Assembly: GCA_025267735.1 (NCBI GenBank)
Contig: CM046293.1
Location: forward strand, 6,844,560-6,908,559
Direction of reading: 5' to 3'
Source of the DNA: Mactra quadrangularis
Taxonomy: Eukaryota; Mollusca; Bivalvia; Venerida; Mactridae
Length of the DNA: 64,000 nucleotides
This document shows positions 22,939-35,480 of the stretch, in pieces (within the stretch, counting starts at the first letter, position 1; each line of letters begins with the position of its first letter). The translations under genes were made by a program, and so were the position numbers. Under the pieces are notes generated by a model that was given only the letters and a program-made list of their open reading frames with translations, was not told where the DNA came from and did not search any database.

Positions 22939-23338
22939 ATAACAGGGATTTGTAACGAAGTGCTTTTTTGAGTTTTCACAGTCGTCACTGTCTATAACTG
23001 GCTAAAGCAGGCTGTACAAACTATTTCAGAGTTTAAAAATTGAATTATGTTTTTGTACATGTCTTTCATGCAACTTGTGAATGTTTCTGAAGTTTTTGAC
23101 AAAACATTGTGGCAATTATGACCGAAAATATGACTGTGAGCGTTATTTACCTCAAAATCATCTACACACATTTTTCCTAACATTTATGTCAATTTGAATG
23201 GTACTGGTACAAAATTTTATGTGAATATCTTTATTTAAACTTGTTATACTTGTTTTCCTTATTGGCCAAAATAATAGCGACAACAGTGAAATTTTATGAA
23301 AACCTATTACATTTACTTACGTAACAAATCCCTGTTAT
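22939..23338. mobile_element. MITE-like element with ATAACAGGGATTTGT termini
   Basis: ATAACAGGGATTTGTAACG at the left is inverted at the right as GTAACAAATCCCTGTTAT. Length is about 400 bp. No clear target duplication is visible and no coding frame is credible. Confidence 0.65.
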
Positions 23339-23808
23339 TTGAAATCTCTGTTTGTAATAAAGGTAATAAAACGTGTGGGTCCGACAATTCCAATCAAGCC
23401 TTGCTGAATTGCTTTATATTTAAATGTACATTAAAATTCAAATAGCTGTACATACACTCACGTGTTGTGTGTGTTTTTTTTGTTTTGAACATAAAATTTA
23501 ATTTTTTGTTATAAATTTAAATGTATGGACATATTTGTTGCATATATTACTGCCAATGAGTTTTTGTTTCTTGATGGATGGTGAAGGTTTTATGTTGTTT
23601 AGAAGTCTGCTCTTGTTGTTTTTGCTATTATGTTTTCTGTACATGTGTCTTAACTTATCTTAGCTTGTTAAACAAGTTTCAACAGTTTTACTAACTTTAC
23701 TCTTATTTAACACAATACACTTATTTAACACAAGAGCAGACAATGAAGTTACATCAAGTCAGCTTGAAATATGGTCTAAACCAATACAATCCTTGCATTT
23801 CCTTAAGC
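23339..23808. other. Intergenic, no gene seen
   Basis: AT-rich sequence between the MITE and the SINE; nothing else is apparent. Confidence 0.3.
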
Positions 23809-23820
23809 CAGAAGAAGTCT

Positions 23821-24136
23821 TTTTGTTCGTTTGTTTGTTGGGTTTAACGCCGTAGCAACACATTGTATAGGTCATATAACGGCGGTCAGTCAACCTACTC
23901 ACTCCTCCTGGAAATGCTAAGTATCTGGATTAAGCTGTTAACAAATTACTAAGCGCTTCTTTCATCAGTGACTGACAACTGTCCTACATAATTAAAATCA
24001 TTGGTAGGAGGGAGAATGGACGTAGAAATAATTTCATGACCAAGCTCCACGAAAGTATGCCCCGCCCGGGAATCGAACCCACGACCCATCGATCTGTAGA
24101 CTTGCGTGCTACCAACTGAGCTAGCCGGGCGGCTTT
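23821..24136 (-). mobile_element. Full-length tRNA-derived SINE, family 1, minus strand
   Basis: This is the best preserved copy. On the minus strand the head is a tRNA-like promoter with A box TAGCTCAGTTGGTAGCACGC and B box GGGTTCGATTCCCGGG. The body and the AAC-rich tail (CCCAACAAACAAACGAAC) follow. It is flanked by an exact 12-bp target duplication, CAGAAGAAGTCT, at 23809-23820 and 24137-24148, as expected of LINE-driven insertion. The layout resembles tRNA-SINE families described in molluscs; assignment to a named family is inference. Confidence 0.93.
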
Positions 24137-24148
24137 CAGAAGAAGTCT

Positions 24149-25424
24149 GAAAACATATCAAGAGCAACAGTGAAGAAACACAGACATTTTACACAGCAAA
24201 CAACAAAGAAGGAGATGTTTTAGGCCATCCCAATTCGTTCTAGTAACACATGGCAGATAGGATAGACATCCTATTTGTATTAAGAGTAAAGTTAGGAAAG
24301 TATGCCAAAAATATCTAAGAATCTTAACACTGTTGGTTTTGTTTCAAAATTATTTGGTATTTTGGAAGGTTATTGGAGAGGGAGGGTTAATTGATACAAA
24401 ATTGAAGGACTTGTTTCTAAATCAAGATATAAAATTCTTAAAATATGATAAAATGACAAAATCACAAGTTCATTGACTTAAGGAACGTTTAGAGTCTAAT
24501 TGGTGATTAAAGGCAATTTTACAATGACCCAAAATATATTGTAATACTTGAACTATTGACCATTAAGCAATGGTGCATATCCTGTACCTAATTGTATCGA
24601 TACCTCTGATTAAAAGGCAGAACCTGTTCTTGGTTTACTTTATGTGGTATCCTTTTGATAATTGTTTAAAATCTAAAGACATCTCCCTGTTTGCTTTTCG
24701 GTTGGGTGGAAGGTCTGTATTCTTGTAGTCTTTATGTTCCTGATATTTTCTTTCTGAAATTGACTCTCTTTACTTTATTTCCAATCGGAAGATTTTGGAT
24801 TTGAATTTGGCTTCAGGGGCACACTTTCATGTTACACACATTTCTACTAAGGAAAGTATTGTGTTAAAAAAATGTGTTAAGAGGCACAGGAAATGATCAT
24901 GAATTATGTATAATTGTGCTATACACCTAGCATGATAAACAAGTGTCTGGACACATTGATATTATCAAGAACAGTAACAGTAAAAACACACGGGCCTTCC
25001 ATGCAGACAAAAAGAAAAGAGGGAGCACTTATTGTCATTGACGTTGTATTGAATTATATTTACAATGTCTAGTACCATCTCCTGTCTTAAGATGAAGTCC
25101 ATGATTACTATGAAGAGTCTTTGCGCATGCTAATATAATATAAAAAGAAGTATGAAGACATATGAGGAACAGAAACGGTCAAAAAACACCTTCCACACAG
25201 CCTAAAAACAAAGACAGAGGTTTCTTTTAATTTTTAAACTTTTGTCACACACAAATAATGCAAAACCTATTTGAACAGAAAGTCGCTATATAATTACCAC
25301 TGGTGTTTTAACCAGAATCTAGGGTGCATCAACCCTTACAAGTAATTTGTTACTGTTTCTTGTTGAAACATTTTTAACCATCAACGAGCTGCCAGCATGA
25401 CGATTGAATTTCCGAGACAAAAAT
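24149..25424. other. Intergenic with a loose AACAGTAAAAAC-type dispersed repeat
   Basis: Strings like ATCAAGAACAGTAACAGTAA followed by CCTTCCAY occur near 24970 and 25160, and again near 55325. 25140-25340 also resembles 25925-26150 (GGTTTTAACTAAGTTTC and GGGTGCACCAACC), suggesting a local duplication. No gene is seen. Confidence 0.4.
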
Positions 25425-28400
25425 GGAAAATGAAATGTTGAAGTGAAAGTTGACACCTAACTGCATTGTTAAGCATATTCCCAAGAAATGTGTTTTTTGT
25501 TAACTTTAATTTGTCTCCCTGTCATTCTAATGCGTTTTTATGACAAATTTCTTCGAATTTTTTCTATTCATTTGTTGCTTCCCACTTTTTATGGAAATTG
25601 TGATGAACTTTGCACAACCAGTAATCTATTTATCTGTCTTGAAGAATTTTACAGTGAATGAATAAAAGTTGAGATAACATGGTGCGTGATTTCAGATACC
25701 AGACAGTATGTATTATGCTTGTTGTATCATATTGATATTGCCTCTACTAATGATGTAGAAATGATAAATAGACATTGTCCATCAGTGTTTGTTTTCATTG
25801 TTTCACTAAATTTTCTTGGAGCCTGTCCTGTGTACATATATTAATTTGTTGAAAAAGGCACACCAAAGATTCAATTTTATTGTGTTTGTAATAATTTGTG
25901 TGTGGTAACATATAATATAACTTTACTTAAAAGAACATGAATAACAACAGTTAAAAGCTCAGAGCATGTACACAGCAAAAGCAGGAAGTTAGTTGTTTTA
26001 TGGTTGAATGGACGACACGACGGCACAAATAAATCTAACAAAAATATAAAAAACAGAGTTTCGTCCTTGGAACCGACAGTGGAAAAATAATTGTCATTTG
26101 GGTTTTAACTAAGTTTCTTGGGTGCACCAACCTCACATTTGCATCAACAGGTTTATGTTCTAACATAACAACATGTCTTGGTTAAAAAAACTTACTTTAC
26201 TTAATTATGAAGTGCAAATGACTTCATTAAGACGGATTAAATTTGAAACTTGAAATGAATCATTTAATCGCAATGATCTCGTGTCATGCGTATAAATTAA
26301 ATTTATACTTACAGAGTCAAATATCTTTGTTGCAAGAAACTTAGTGAATTATGAAAACTCCATCAAAACGTTTTAAAATTATTGTCGTATTTATGTATAA
26401 ATAAACATTTTAAGATAACATTTGATAGTTGTTTTATTAGGAAGAAAACATAAAGTCGTCTTTGATCATGTCTACAAAATATTTACAGCTATTCCATGCT
26501 CAATATAAATACTATCTAAGGTATTAAATGTTCATAAAACTTGAAAAGGGGTTCATTGGAATCTAATGTCATATACCATACACTGATGATGATGTTACCG
26601 GCAGATCTATCCTAAAGGTAGAGAATGTCCTCTGTTTGCCTTTGACTTAGTAGTGGGCACTATCAGAAGATGATTGTGAAAGTTAGAGTTACATATATTG
26701 AGGTTGAGGAGAGATATAAAAAGATCAGTGTACTGGAGTTGTCTCTATACCATATGTTATCTTGAATGAATGGTGCTTTTGCTACGTTTCAACATGTTTT
26801 CAATATTAATATGACAGCTAGTCATCTGACGCACATTCCGTGGATAGGTATAGGTCTATCGACTCAAACTTTTCCTAGTTCTAATCCCATTCTTTCTCCT
26901 GTGGCTACTAACTGCCTATAATTGATACAGACGTTAGCTGGCTAGAAAATATTTTATTACCAAACTGCACTTACCACAGGTATAGCTCTTGTTAGTTGGG
27001 CTCAGAATATGATACAAAGTACTGAGAGAACGATAGTGTCTTCACCAACATCTGTTCTTCTAAATGATAAACAGTCTTAAACTATTATTTTCCCACAAAA
27101 ATCACAAGTCCTTGTTCCAGTTGCTTGACAAATATTGAGTCATTTAAAATTTATTATATCTAAATCTGTATTATAACTGTAACATCTTCTATTTATGATG
27201 ATCGATGATAATGGTGTATAATGTAAACTTGCAGTGATATTTATCAGTTTCAATCTTTATATTTCTATACCTTAAAAGGTCATGCTATGTAATAAAACCC
27301 GTGATCAAAGAAAGATTTTAATAAGCGTTTCCTGATACAAGATAAGAAATGCTTCATAAGTTAATTGATAAGAAATGCCGATAATATAATTAAGCGGTGG
27401 AACTATGAAAACATCTAGGCATGATTGAGGTTCTATTATCCTATAATTTGAAATCATGTTGATAATTCAAAATAAGCATAAAGTAAGCTTCGTCAACTTG
27501 GCATGATATTATTATGTAATTATATTCCTGATTTTCCTTATGCATATTGAATTATTTCAGATTACATGTATAAGCATATGTTTTATGGAAAGTCTTGGAA
27601 AAGTGATAATCTATAGACTTGAATACATCATTTACATTGTAATTATGTATGTACTAACTGACGTCTCATCATGTATTTCGGGTATATAATGCTTAGTCTG
27701 TGTAGATTTTATTTCTTATTAAAATTATTTTGCACTCCATTTCGGAATAGTTAAAGTAATGATTCGGTTTCCAAGGATTGCATTCTCTAAATTAGAGAGT
27801 TCTAACAAACGTAGTTTGAAATAATTGTTCTTTAATCGTTGTTAAACACGGGTGGTATTGATTTGTGAATTAACTGCAATTTCCAAAGTGTTTTGGAAAA
27901 CATATTAAAATGTTCAGGAACCAATTAATAATTACAAAATATGGACTTGCTAAATGTTAAGACATTGAATGCATTGACTAAGTACTCAAATATTCTAAGG
28001 ATCTTAATTTGTATATTAATTTTATCCTAGTGTCGGGTAAAACAAAGCTACATTTACAAATGAAAAGTGAAATAATTCCGTACTGAAATAAGTACTCTAA
28101 TGACTTTTGTGTGGAATAAAACGTTCAATTAAGAAAGTCACCATGTCAGGGTACTTTCTTAATGTGTAAATGTCCATTTATTGTGAAATTCGGCTATTTA
28201 GCTTTCCAGCTGTGCCTACTCTTGCTTGGTCAGTGAATTCGATTTAATCCATGTAACATTGAACGTATGAAGTTATGTCACTATGTAATTGAAATACTGT
28301 ATCAGATTAAGTGTTTGATTTTGTATTTATATTATTGGATGAAATATCGAACTAAATGATAGAAATTATGATTTAATTAATTTTGACAATAAGAATTAAA

Positions 28401-29720
28401 AGTTTGGTGACAGTGATTTACTTTTGAGTTTGCTTTTAATTGTTGATGCAGTGTTCAATTGCATCCCTGCATCCGACAAACCTGGTGAGTAAATATTTTG
28501 TATATTTTTATGTAAATTGTTTTATGTCTTATTATGAATTCTGTCCTAATCTGTGGTAAAATTTTGCCACTTTTGTGTTTGTATCAATATTTACATTTAG
28601 GGTAGCAAATACAATTTCTCATAATAGGTGTGTAATACAATCAGCAGATGTTGACTTATGGTGGTAATTTATCAGTTCAGACATTTTGTTGGTCTTATAC
28701 AACAGTATGGAATCATGTTTCTACCGTTATACCACTATGATAAAAATATGTAAACAAAATCGCTGGTCAGAAACTTTCATTTTAGATACATAATCAGTTT
28801 CTTCTAAAGAATCTTTGCCTACGAATTTAATGTACAAATTTGTTTTTATAGAAAATGGTATAATTCGGAACCGTGCAGCATTCTCTAGATTGTGACAGGA
28901 ATTTTTAGCGTCTGTGAAGATATGCCTAAAGGGTAATAAACCACTAATTTTATATCTGTGAATCTGACTCCCCATGTTCAATGAATAATTGATCATTCAA
29001 TAGAAGGTTTGCCAATAGTTCATAGATTATGTGATCTTTTACAGAACATTGTAGAGTTGTACATTAATCAGAGGAAAATCCTTCTGAATGTCATGTCTAG
29101 TCTCTAGGGGTATTGTCTATAAAGTGCTCACTCTGCATAAGGCAAATAGTAAGTCTTCGAAATTGTCGCATATGCAAAACACTATCAAATAAAGAAAGAA
29201 TCATATTTGCATTATCTGTAAATGTTGAACTATTGTTCTGTTTTATGCCTATTAAGCTATTGTCTTTTATTGCCGAGAGGCTAATAATTTGTCTTGTCTG
29301 CTACGTATTTTCTCTTGATAAATTTGCCCATTTATGTTGATTGAAAAAATGTGTCTATGCCTACCATTAAACAACATACTGCTATATGAATGTGAAGATA
29401 CAGCACTGTTTTATCTATTTTGAAATCTTAACCATTTAGTTTAAGAAAATACCTTTTCAATTGCATCTGATGTCTTTGCAACATGCGATGAACCTTAATT
29501 AGACTTTACGATGCCATGTTATCTAATCTGTCTTGTCTAGTACAAACATTGTTGTTGATTAATTTACCCTCTTGTGTAAATAACAGACAGTATTATATGC
29601 TAGTGAAGTGTAACGTTATAAAGAATATGAAATAGTCCTTTCAATGACCCTGAAGTTTACCAATTGTCTGGTACAAAAATAATAAATCTGGTAATAAATT
29701 CAATCTGTGATGGAAACTTT
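25425..29720 (+). repeat. Triplicated segment, copy A
   Basis: This is the first of three colinear 4-5 kb copies. Ordered landmarks shared with B and C include AAAGTTGACACC (25447), GTTAAGCATATT, GCTATGTAATAAAACCCGTG (27285), GGTGGTATTGATTTGTGAAT (27850), the exon-like element (28455-28494), TGAATAATTGATCATTCAAT (28982), and the block ending TTTCAATGACCCTGAAGT (29656). Similarity to the other copies is patchy, strong at landmarks and weak between. There is no long open frame. Boundaries are approximate and the orientation is set by the putative splice sites. Confidence 0.75.
28461..28493 (+). other. Exon-like element of copy A (33 nt)
   Basis: It is preceded by a pyrimidine-rich stretch ending TTGATGCAG and followed by the strong donor GTGAGT. 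GATGCAG and a later CTGCATC can pair as a hairpin. The same element occurs in copies B and C at the same relative place. It may be a small, perhaps untranslated, alternative exon. Confidence 0.4.
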
Positions 29721-30159
29721 AACTCTGCACCATGTCTCTCCTTTTTGCATTTTTGTCATAATCATGTGATGAAAATGTTGTTCTTTTTGTCTCTAAGCAA
29801 TACATTTTGTAACTTCTCACCATGATCATATCAGTGTGCAAATGAGTTGAAAAATAGATGCATTGTATTTTGGCATGATTTCTAATAATGCATCTGATAT
29901 TTGTGTATATTTTATGTTACTAGCGTGATTTATTTCATTGCTTGAAATGCTTAACTTTGCTTTGAGATTCTGGTCATTGGCAGCACTTCATTGTCTACAT
30001 TGTATTATGACTGATTTTCTATCTTTCTCTTCATACAATTGGCCTCATGCTTCTATTTCAGTTACACATTTTCTAGAACATTGTATTGGTATTGAAATAA
30101 GTTAAAGTTTTGTATTGTGGAAGTGTGATTGAAGCATTTCCCAGAAACAATTTTAAAGG

Positions 30160-33100
30160 AAATATGGTGTAAGTCGACACCTTTTGTTGTTGTTAAGCAT
30201 ATTTCTAGAAATTTGTTTGGTTTTGTAAAAATTCAATTTGTCTCTTTGCCATTGAAATGAGTTTTTATAGCAAGTTTCTTTGAAAGATTTTTTTTCATAT
30301 ACATTTGTTGCTTCACACATTCATCAAAGGAAAATTGCGTTGAACTTTGCGAAACTTGTTTTCCATTTTCTTCTTTAGGGCAAGTTATGATTTATAAGAG
30401 AAAGTTATTAGTTTAGTATGATGTTTGACAGAGTGTATTCTGTTGGTTGTATTGTAATGAAATTATTTTCACCAGTAAAAGCGTTTTTACTTTCTTCGCG
30501 TTATGTTCTAGGTGCCATTCTTGTGCTCATAGATAATTGTATTGAATAAACATCTCATCTCGACTATTAAATTTCCATTGTGTTGGCAATTATGTGTCTG
30601 TTTTGCCAAATTGTTTAAGTATACTTGGTTATTATGGAAGTATTGTAAAGTTTTTTTCAAGAGATTCTATTAAAACCTTAAAGCAATGAATATTAATAAG
30701 CAAAGTTCAGTTTGATGCCAGCTGATACATGTGAAATTACTTTCTATTCCATAAAATTGTTCACTTGTTGCGTTTTGTTCTTCCACTTTAATGAAAATTA
30801 TCTTAAAAATAATAAATAATATCCTCAGAACTACCAAATAGATAGAGGTAAAGATGCATATGGTGTGACAGTTAAAACATCAGTCTGAGACCATTGTGGA
30901 ATGGTGCACATCATGTCTAAAGATTCTTAATGCTTCCTGGTTGTTGCCTAGGGATTGATCTTCTCCTTTTTCTTAATAAATTGGTCTCGTATGACAACTT
31001 TGTAAATAGCAAAGACTGGCATAGTGCTCTTCTTCAGAAGTTTTATGTTCGCTCTTTTCACTTTGTCTAAAAAAATGTTCAACAATTATTTTGCCACTCA
31101 AGAGCTCTTGCTTTGGATGTATGACAAGGTTTTAGTCGTGAAAAGATTTTAGTGTATTTTAATCTGGATTTTTTGTATGATGTATTTTTTTATCATATAT
31201 TAATGATGTTCGTTGTTGATAATATTTAATGTAATCATGATTTGTGCAGTGATATATATCAAGTTTAAATCTTCGTATTTCTATATGTTAAAAGGTTACG
31301 CTATGTAGTAAACCAAATGATCAAAGAAGGATTTAAATACACGCTCCCCGATACAGAAATTTAAGCTGTTCGGTTAGTAAATGGATGAGAAACTGCTGAT
31401 TATATCAATGAGCGATGAAACCTACCAGGCATGATCTAGACGCTGGTATTCAATAACATGAAATCATATTGGTAATTTGATACATACCATCTTTGTTTAA
31501 GCATAAACTAGGCTGCTCCTACATGGATATTGTTTTATCTTTGAAATAGAGTTTTATTTTGATACTAACGTAACTTCTGTACAACTTCTAAAGAAAACCT
31601 TGTTTTTATGACAAATATCTGCTGAAATACAGACTATTTATTTAAAACTAAATTATGTTTGGAATTAAAAGAATCTTTCTCAGAATAGTATCATAGCTAT
31701 GTCAAGACATATACTATATAAAATTGAATAATTATTAAAATGATCGTGTTCAATTTTATGAATTGTAAAAGCAATTGCTGAACAGCATTCAAGAATTGCA
31801 TTGGTTGTTTGTTTTTTAAGTGTTCTGCCTATGTTTGTTGAAATGTCATTGTTCCTTAATCAGTGTTGAACACTTGTGGTATTGATTGTAAATTAATTGC
31901 AATTTTCAGAAGTTTTCAAATATCTTTAATCGAATAACTGATTAAAATTTGCGAACACTAAGTGTTAAAACAGAAAACGTGCGTTGACTAAGAACTCAAG
32001 CACTGTGAGGATCTTTATTTGTCTATTGGATTTACCATAGTGTCATGTAAATAAGGCCACATTGAGGAATGAAATAGCAAAAGATTTAGTTCTGAAATAA
32101 AGACTTACTGAACGTTATTGATGTGTTGAATGAAGAGTACAAATTGGGATTTTGTATTGAGCTTAATAAAAAGTCACATTGTCTGGTAATTTGTTAAATG
32201 TGTAAATTATCATCTGTAAGATTGGGCTGTTAAACAATTTACCTTTGCTGTCATATAGTATCGTTATAATTAAAACGAAGTCAAAGAAAAATACGTTCAT
32301 TTTGTATTAATATGGTTTTGGAAATTTAATATACAGTTATTAATTTTGGATGTATTGCTAAGTTTGCTAAGTGAAATAAGTGATTTAATTCAAAATTTGC
32401 TGTATAATATTGATGCAGTGATAACTGCATCCAATAAAACTGGTAAGTTATATTGTTTTTAAGCTTTAATATTGTCTTTTATATAATTTACATGTTCGTT
32501 GTGATTAAAAAACTTTACATTTAAGTAAGCATATAACTTGGTCTGTTGGACAACCGTTTCTATTTCCTAATTTCGTAGAATTTAAACGTTTTACTTTTGA
32601 ATTAATATGAATGTGAATAACTTAAATAAGTTAGTACTTGCACACTAGACATAAAATACAATGAAGAGGTGCATAGTTTTGCTGCAAAATGCAAAATGTT
32701 TTCTCCGACACAGATGTATTTCAAAATTTCTATAAGTTAGAACCTACATTGTCTTTATCCTGCTTTTGAATGCATAATAATATTAACTAATTAGTGCTTA
32801 GTATTCAATACATTAAATAAATTGAAAGCGATTTTATACTTATTTTCTGGAAAATGCAATCAGTTCTATAATTCTAAAGCAGAAAATGGAATTGCTGGTC
32901 TGGAAATATCTTTGTTTTCCAATAGATATAATAGCGTATATAATTGCAATATGTTTTATAAGTTAGAAATAAAGCTAAATCACGAATCTGTAATTATAGG
33001 AAAAATATTGCTTTGTCATTATTCTTAGACAATAATTTATGTTATATAACTCATGCTGAAGCATTGAGATGCATGGGGTATTTAGATAATATTGATGCTT

Positions 33101-34380
33101 TCCTTCATCTTGAAAATTCTTTATAATAAACACAACAAGCAGAAAACAATATTTTGTTTCTGCTGATGAATAAATACTGAAGGAGTGGAATAGTGAAATA
33201 TTAATTTATTTCTAAGCTTTAACTGTGAATGTTACTCCCTAAGTTGAATGAATAATTAATCATTCAATGGAAAGTTTGCTAATAGTTCATAGATAATGTT
33301 ATCTTTTATCTGATATATTCTGCAGTAGAATAGAGCATGCGAATAAAAGAGAGTGAGTTCATATAAGTAAAAACTACAAAACTACAGATTAACCTGACTA
33401 GTCTCTGAAGGTGTTGTTCGTAAAACTGATAATTTCGTATTTAGTGAAAAGTAGGACGTATTGCCTTAGAAAGTGTCTTTAGAATGGCACTAGTAAATAT
33501 AATATGGTATGTGAAGAGGCAGATTTGTTTTGACGGGTTGAACTTAAGTTTTCCTCTACACCCATTAAGCACTAACCTTTAATTGACCAAATACTAAAAA
33601 TTGTCACATTTGTCTTCTTTGGTTTACAGTTGTTTTTGATGAATTTACGTACTTTTTTTAAAATGGAAAGGGTGTCTATGCGTTGCATCAAACCAGAGCT
33701 TTCATAAACCACAATTTATTTACTGTTTTTATTAACTGATACAACTTGTTATGTAACAGTACATACATTTTCTTAATGAAAACGAAATTCTGTCCCATTG
33801 CCATTGCAGCTTACACTATACATTAATATCCGAAGACTTAAAAATTAGGACAAGATTTTGTCTAATATGTCTTGTCTAGTACAAATATTGTTGTTGATAC
33901 ATTTTTCCTCTTGTGTAATTACAGACAGTATTATATGCTGGTGAAGTGTTGCAGTTTTCAATGACCCTGAAGTGTGGTACAAATAATGCTTTTAATTTTA
34001 TAAATTCAATCAAAGAAGTTTACAATGTCTTTCCAACATTCAATTTCGATTTCGTCAGTTAGATTTATATACGTATATATACAGTTAAAATATTTAAAAA
34101 CAGGATTTTTCTATAATTCCAATCATTTATTAAGTATAACTGATTTATTGAGTATAAATTAGATATCAGAATTATTGTTATCTATCTTATTAATCCGTGG
34201 CTGTCAATATTTAACTCAAACAGAATAAACATAAAAATACTAAAAATATACCACTTGCAAATAGGATGATATTCCTTTTTAGGTAATATTTGAACTTAAA
34301 CACGAAGTGCACTTGTTTTGTTTGAGATAATGTAATATTTGCATTTTATTATGTACCTGTCATAAATTATTACTGTCATT
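30160..34380 (+). repeat. Triplicated segment, copy B
   Basis: It carries the same ordered landmarks as copy A: GTCGACACC then GTTAAGCATATTTCTAGAAA (30195), GCTATGTAGTAAACCAAATG (31302), GGTATTGATTGTAAATTAAT (31879), the exon-like element (32412-32448), TGAATAATTAATCATTCAAT (33248) and TTTCAATGACCCTGAAGT (33956). It ends in a tail (34190-34380) that recurs at 40930-41112. A truncated LINE has inserted immediately after. Confidence 0.75.
32419..32442 (+). other. Exon-like element of copy B (24 nt)
   Basis: ATTGATGCAG is followed by TGATAACTGCATCCAATAAA then ACTG and the donor GTAAGT. GATGCAG-TGATAA-CTGCATC forms a perfect 7-bp stem with a 6-nt loop, and TATT/AATA extends it past one bulge. 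Confidence 0.4.
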
Positions 34381-34915
34381 CCTTCAACCAGTAGAATTTA
34401 AATGACCAAGCAGTAATTTCAAGTGTTCGATCAATTCGTTAATTAAGTCGAAATGGCAAACAATAAGGAACAATGCTATATTTAATAAGTTACATGACAT
34501 AAAGCCAACCCTTGATTCATCTTCATCAATAATATTTTCTAATCGCCGAGATCAAATTGTGATTACGCGATGTAGAATTGGTCATACCAGATTAAATCAT
34601 TCATACCTGCTCAAAAGAGAGGAAGCACCTAAGTGATTACCATGTGACGAGCATTTCAATGTCAAACACGTTCTCATTGATTGCCAGGATCTCCAAAACA
34701 TCCGTGATAAACATTTTAAGGTTAACTCACTTAAAGAACTTTTTGAGTCTGTACCATCACATGCGATACTTAACTTTTTGAAGGAAATAAATGTATTTGA
34801 TAAAATATAGGGCAAAAGATCATTAATATCGATTGAATTAATAGTATCATTATTTGTTTTCGGCAGGGTATGACCTTTCTGTGTTGGTGCGCCGTAAAAC
34901 CCAAACAAACAAACA
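34381..34915 (+). mobile_element. 5'-truncated non-LTR retrotransposon (LINE) insertion
   Basis: The insert is flanked by an exact 12-bp target duplication, ATTACTGTCATT, at 34369-34380 and 34916-34927. The paralogous site at 41101-41112 still has one uninterrupted copy. The 3' end is CGCCGTAAAACCC followed by (AAAC)n. It holds the last part of a LINE frame (34502-34810). Confidence 0.9.
34502..34810 (+). pseudogene. Remnant of a LINE reverse transcriptase/RNase H C-terminus
   Basis: In the + frame from 34502 the protein reads through RRDQIVITRCRIGHTRLNHS, then YLLKREEAP. After an in-frame TGA (34630-34632) it continues LPCDEHFNVKHVLIDCQDLQ and SLKELFESVPSHAILNFLKE to the TAG at 34808-34810. 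The RLRIGHT-like string and the C...H....C pattern are typical of the C-terminal region of Jockey/I-type LINE ORF2 proteins after the RNase H domain. The premature stop and 5' truncation show it is dead. A 109-codon frame on the opposite strand is only a shadow. Confidence 0.85.
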
Positions 34916-34927
34916 ATTACTGTCATT

Positions 34928-35480
34928 ATTAAATAACTTTACATTGTTTATATTAGGTTTTTTTATCTTTAAAGTTTATTTTAGTGGAAGGAAGAAATTT
35001 GTAGATACCGGTAATTTAAAAACATGACTCGAATAACATTCTGTGTTGTGACACATCAGACGTATTTTTTAGGGTAAACTTTGGTCAGAAATCTGAACTG
35101 TTGCAAGTTTTAAACTACATGTTTAAGCTGTGATTGGTAAAATTGTTTAGAAAAAAAACGAGAAAGTGAAGAAAATGAGAGAACTGAGGATGATATAAAA
35201 GCTTGTACTAAAAACTGTAGATTGTTATGATTAGGAGAAGCGTGTTACAAATGTATGTTAATTCTGCCTCGGTAAAGATCATATCACCTCCTACTTATTG
35301 AAGTCATGTTCTATACTTGTACATAAAATATAATCATATGTCAGAAAGGTAGTTTTCTAACATACAATGGAAACACTTAAATTTACTATTCTGTTTCTGG
35401 CATATTTCTGTAATGAATGAACATTTATTTATGTATATCGCTTTCTGCATGATTATTAATTTTCTCAAGAACAAAAAGAA
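34928..35480. other. Spacer between triplication copies B and C
   Basis: AT-rich DNA with no gene. The first bases (ATTAAATAACTT) continue the interrupted tail of copy B. Confidence 0.4.

Noticed and set aside
24060..24135. A true tRNA gene on the minus strand
   Set aside because: The A and B boxes are good, but the sequence is the head of a SINE with body, tail and target duplication, and I did not see a complete cloverleaf.
23949..24167. 72-codon minus-strand frame containing a regular pattern
   Set aside because: It translates the SINE tRNA-like head and body and is not a protein gene.
34597..34926. 109-codon minus-strand frame
   Set aside because: It is the antisense shadow of the LINE remnant, which reads clearly on the plus strand.
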